The position numbers were made by a program, and so were the translations under genes. A model generated the notes under the pieces. The model saw nothing but the letters and a program-made list of their open reading frames with translations, did no database searches and was not told where the DNA came from. Shown here piece after piece: positions 15,377 through 17,350 of a DNA stretch of 17,350 nt. Positions within the stretch are counted from its first letter, which is position 1. The number at the start of each line of letters is the position of its first letter. Source of the stretch: Mucilaginibacter sp. (lineage in GTDB: Bacteria > Bacteroidota > Bacteroidia > Sphingobacteriales > Sphingobacteriaceae); contig JAQBNY010000165.1 in assembly GCA_028288315.1 (NCBI GenBank), positions 1-17,350 on the forward strand, given 5' to 3'.

Positions 15377-15823
15377 ATGGAGAGGCAGGAATTTTTAGCA
15401 AAATTGGGTATTAGCATGGCAGCTATTTGCACCGGGTGCAGCTTAGTGGGTTGCGGTTCAAAAAGCAACGACCCATCACCGGGCACTACAACAAATAATC
15501 CACCAGCCCCGGGTTCCGGAACCGTTTTCAGCATAAACTTAGCAACCGATTTGCAAACTATAGGCACCTTTAAAGTTGCAAGCGGCGTAATATTAGTGCG
15601 TTTAGCTGCAGACAATGTAGCCAGTTCGTTTACAGCAGTGCAGGTGGCTTGTACGCATCAAGGCACAAGCATTAATTATAATGCAAACCAGGGTAAGTTT
15701 ATTTGTCCAAATCATGGCAGCCAGTTTAGCACATCAGGCGCAGTACTATTAGGCCCCGCAGCAGTATCTCTCAAACAATATACTGTAACTGTTAATGGCG
15801 ATACTTTAACAGTTATGGCATAA
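15377..15823 (+). CDS. Rieske [2Fe-2S] lipoprotein
   Basis: The 148-residue product is a small Rieske iron-sulfur protein. Cluster ligands are in ACTHQG (Cys92, His94) and FICPNHGSQFS (Cys110, His113), the usual C-x-H and C-x-x-H pair; the second motif has Asn where many members have Cys or Tyr (CPxH). The N-terminus has a hydrophobic stretch ending SLVGCGSK, a lipobox with Cys26 as probable lipidation site, followed by a Ser/Pro/Gly-rich linker (30-50). It should therefore be anchored in the periplasm or on the cell surface. Such proteins carry electrons, but no partner (cytochrome bc, oxygenase, oxidase) is encoded in the window. Its terminator follows directly. Confidence 0.88.
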   Translation: MERQEFLAKLGISMAAICTGCSLVGCGSKSNDPSPGTTTNNPPAPGSGTVFSINLATDLQTIGTFKVASGVILVRLAADNVASSFTAVQVACTHQGTSINYNANQGKFICPNHGSQFSTSGAVLLGPAAVSLKQYTVTVNGDTLTVMA

Positions 15824-15827
15824 AACT

Positions 15828-15868
15828 TTCAAAGTTCTCTGCTATAGCGGCAGAGAACTTTGAATTTT
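15828..15868. terminator. Terminator of the Rieske gene
   Basis: TTCAAAGTTCTCTGC (15828-15842) and GCAGAGAACTTTGAA (15850-15864) form a perfect 15-bp stem with a 7-base loop, followed by TTTTC. The A-rich left flank (TAAAAC) would allow weak activity on the other strand. Confidence 0.8.
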
Positions 15869-16096
15869 CGTCCTCCCCCTATCCATTATTACAATTATCG
15901 TAATCACTTACTCAAAACGCTTAAATTCTTTTCTTAACCCGTTATATCTTCAGCAGCAATGCCTCCCTTTGCGTATTGAATTTATGTTTTAATTCACCAA
16001 AATTCACTTTAATCCGCATTAAATTAATTTTATTTAAATTATTGAACTGATTATCAATTAGTTATAATTTTAATAAAATATGTATAGTACTTTGTA

Positions 16097-16128
16097 TTGC
16101 ATAATACTATATTAAACACATATCTTTA
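16097..16128 (+). promoter_or_regulatory. Promoter of the 145-aa secreted protein gene
   Basis: TTG (16097-16099) and TATCTTTA (16121-16128) are separated by 21 bases. The -7 element differs from TAnnTTTG only in its last base. The start near 16134 gives a leader of about 20 bases to the ATG at 16154. The region 15869-16096 is AT-rich and shows no other feature. Confidence 0.5.
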
Positions 16129-16153
16129 GGTAAGATTTAAACCATATCATAAA

Positions 16154-16591
16154 ATGAAAACAACAAACAACCTAAAAAAGATGATACTTGCCTTGCTTCT
16201 CATGGTAGCCGCAAGTACTGTAAGCTATGCACAATGTGACAAAACAGCAACTTTAACGTCTTCGACAACAAATCAACTGAATGAAAAGGGTGAGGTTGAA
16301 AGAAGCAAGCCCGAAAATGTTATAGTTACCATTACTAAAACGGATATAACTATTGTCCCAGGTGATGAAGATCATAAAATGACCGGGGCAATAACGTCAA
16401 AAACCTGCGACTGGAAAGTTCCATATAAGGAAGGTAAAATGGTGGTTAAAGGTACGGTTACAGGAGATGGAAGCGACGAAAAACACATTACTGTAACAAT
16501 AGAAGGCAAGAATGGAAAGGTTACCTTAACATTTGAAGAGGAAGAAATGCCGGGCAAAAAGATCCAGGTAGTAGCTGATAAATTTGAATAA
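16154..16591 (+). CDS. Small secreted protein of unknown function (145 aa)
   Basis: A clear signal peptide (KKMILALLLMVAASTVSYAQ) is followed by about 118 residues rich in Lys, Glu, Thr and Val that alternate as in beta strands (NVIVTITKTDITIVPGDED, KMVVKGTVTGDGSDEKHITV, VTLTFEEEEMPGKKIQVVAD). Two Cys residues (after the signal site, and in KTCDWKVPY) could form a disulfide in the periplasm. The likely fold is a small beta barrel or sandwich. I do not recognise a family. The gene lies 111 bases upstream of another small secreted protein gene on the same strand, each with its own promoter-like element. Confidence 0.75.
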   Translation: MKTTNNLKKMILALLLMVAASTVSYAQCDKTATLTSSTTNQLNEKGEVERSKPENVIVTITKTDITIVPGDEDHKMTGAITSKTCDWKVPYKEGKMVVKGTVTGDGSDEKHITVTIEGKNGKVTLTFEEEEMPGKKIQVVADKFE

Positions 16592-16673
16592 CTATCAGGC
16601 TGCTGTAGGTTAAAAGCCAATTAACCGTATTAAAAGTTAATATATTGTTTATTATTTATTTTAATAAAAACCA

Positions 16674-16681
16674 TACATTTA
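16674..16681 (+). promoter_or_regulatory. Probable -7 element TACATTTA of the 120-aa protein gene
   Basis: One base off TAnnTTTG, with the same final A as the promoter of the preceding gene. The leader would be about 16 bases to the ATG at 16703. The only TTG upstream (16645-16647) is rather far (26 bases). Confidence 0.35.
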
Positions 16682-16702
16682 AAGGATAAACAAAACCAAT
16701 TT

Positions 16703-17065
16703 ATGAAAAGAAAAATTTTTACTACAGCGTTATTATCTTGTTGCTTTATGATATGTTTGGCAGCGACATTTGCCGACATTGCAGGGACATGGACCGGCGA
16801 ACTTAAAATGACCGACGGCAACACTATTCCATTGAGCTATACTTTTAAAGCTGATGGTGAAAAACTAACCGGAACCGCTAATTCACCACAAGGCGAAGTA
16901 GCTATTGAAAATGGTAAAATTGCTGGTGATGCAATTAGCTTTACTGTAAATGTACAGGGTATGGAAATTCCGCACAGTGGCAAATGCTACCCCGATTCAA
17001 TTGCAATGAACATACAAGTAGGTGAAGACCACCTGCACTCAAAATTATTAAAGAAAGCTAAATAA
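16703..17065 (+). CDS. Small secreted beta-barrel-like protein (120 aa)
   Basis: The product has a signal peptide (MKRKIFTTALLSCCFMICLA, then ATFAD) and a mature part of about 96 residues. DIAGTWTGELKMTDGNTIPL, then YTFKADGEKLTGTANSPQGE, then NGKIAGDAISFTVNVQGMEI is the repeated strand-turn-strand pattern of small lipocalin-like domains. Such domains occur in Bacteroidota as stand-alone secreted proteins or attached to glycoside hydrolases; their ligand is unknown and none is claimed here. A short His/Lys-rich end (EDHLHSKLLKKAK) closes the protein. A terminator follows 21 bases after the stop. Confidence 0.75.
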   Translation: MKRKIFTTALLSCCFMICLAATFADIAGTWTGELKMTDGNTIPLSYTFKADGEKLTGTANSPQGEVAIENGKIAGDAISFTVNVQGMEIPHSGKCYPDSIAMNIQVGEDHLHSKLLKKAK

Positions 17066-17085
17066 GCTTTTGTTTTATAGTATAA

Positions 17086-17113
17086 AAACCTGCCTTACCC
17101 GGCAGGTTTTTTT
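17086..17113 (+). terminator. Terminator of the 120-aa protein gene
   Basis: AAACCTGCC (17086-17094) pairs perfectly with GGCAGGTTT (17101-17109) around TTACCC, followed by a run of T to 17113. The A run before the stem gives it bidirectional potential. Confidence 0.85.
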
Positions 17114-17147
17114 GTTTGCGCAGCCCGGCAAACAGGGTATGAATATG

Positions 17148-17178
17148 TTGTTATCTAATATTACATATCTTACCTTTG
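17148..17178 (+). promoter_or_regulatory. Complete Bacteroidota promoter directly before a start codon
   Basis: TTG (17148-17150), a 20-base spacer and TACCTTTG (17171-17178) match the -33/-7 consensus fully. The expected start, 4-7 bases past the -7 element, falls at or just before the ATG at 17185, so the mRNA would be leaderless or nearly so. Confidence 0.6.
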
Positions 17179-17184
17179 CGCCCC

Positions 17185-17350
17185 ATGCAACGTATAATCG
17201 CATATTTATTAATTGTTTCGCTGATTTCGGCAAACTTTTCGCGCTTATTTGTTTACGCAGGTTTTGAGTTGAATAAAAATTACATTGCCACTAAGCTTTG
17301 CGAAAACCGCAATAAGCCCTGGATGCATTGTAATGGCAAATGCTATTTCA
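17185..17350 (+). CDS. N-terminal part of a small CxGKCYx-motif protein, cut by window end
   Basis: Fifty-five residues are visible before the edge. A hydrophobic helix (RIIAYLLIVSLISANFSRLF) is followed by GFELNKNYIATKLCENRNKP and then WMHCNGKCYF. The Cys39, His48, Cys49 and Cys53 cluster could bind metal or form disulfides. From memory this matches a common short Bacteroidota family of unknown function with a conserved C-x-GKCYL motif after an FIA..LC segment, often near metal or TonB-dependent uptake genes. The full length cannot be judged. Confidence 0.75.
   Translation, partial: MQRIIAYLLIVSLISANFSRLFVYAGFELNKNYIATKLCENRNKPWMHCNGKCYF

Noticed and set aside
17070..17267. 65-codon plus-strand frame after the 120-aa protein gene
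   Set aside because: It overlaps a terminator, a promoter and the start of a better-supported gene in another frame.
1..17350. Defence system, CRISPR array, prophage, biosynthetic cluster or polysaccharide utilisation locus
   Set aside because: No nuclease, helicase, methylase, spacer array, phage gene, SusC/SusD pair or glycoside hydrolase set is visible; the barrel protein has no SusD partner.
1..17350. tRNA, rRNA, tmRNA or RNase P genes
   Set aside because: No recognisable conserved segments of these RNAs were seen in the intergenic regions.

Overview
The window looks like chromosomal DNA of a Bacteroidota bacterium, most likely Sphingobacteriaceae (Mucilaginibacter/Pedobacter-like). The evidence is moderate GC, families largely confined to that phylum (DUF3810, DUF2911, OMP_b-brl_3 outer-membrane barrels, macroglobulin/TonB-plug proteins), several matches to the Bacteroidota promoter signature TAnnTTTG, and dispersed hairpin repeats of a kind I recall from such genomes. 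This assignment rests on recalled family features; no database search was run.

Layout. 1-112 is the 3' end of an unidentified gene. 113-541 is a gene-free island of nested inverted repeats and hairpins between converging genes. 619-2823 (-) encodes an exported penicillin-acylase-type Ntn hydrolase. 2824-3289 is non-coding but holds a promoter-like element and a strong + strand terminator that serve no visible gene, so it is a candidate small RNA. 3290-4393 (-) is a DUF3810 membrane protein with an HExxH site, and 4506-5024 (-) is a secreted DUF2911 protein; the terminator between them shows that the longest reading frame of the DUF3810 gene starts too early. A second orphan + strand terminator lies at 5255-5281. 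5335-6987 (+) is a GT39/ArnT-like membrane glycosyltransferase. 7009-12316 (-) is an envelope block: an 811-aa macroglobulin/TonB-plug protein without a barrel, a 72-aa protein of unknown function, and an 825-aa plug-plus-barrel outer-membrane protein. 12433-12846 (-) is a half-size EamA transporter.

The most notable gene is 13035-14063 (+). It resembles eukaryotic sphingolipid delta-4 desaturase (DES1/DEGS1) along its whole length, including the N-terminal Lipid_DES segment and all three histidine boxes. Sphingobacteriaceae make sphingolipids, but these are usually described with saturated long-chain bases, so the gene suggests desaturated or hydroxylated bases. After it come a secreted propeller-like protein (14220-15149), a Rieske [2Fe-2S] lipoprotein (15377-15823), two small secreted proteins (16154-16591, 16703-17065), and the start of a small CxGKCYx-type protein cut by the window end (17185-17350).

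Most products act in the cell envelope, but they do not form one recognisable pathway, and most genes appear to have their own promoter and terminator. I see no tRNA, rRNA, transposase, CRISPR array, phage gene or defence system. The items most worth checking are the DES1-like desaturase, the orphan transcription units, and the repeat island.
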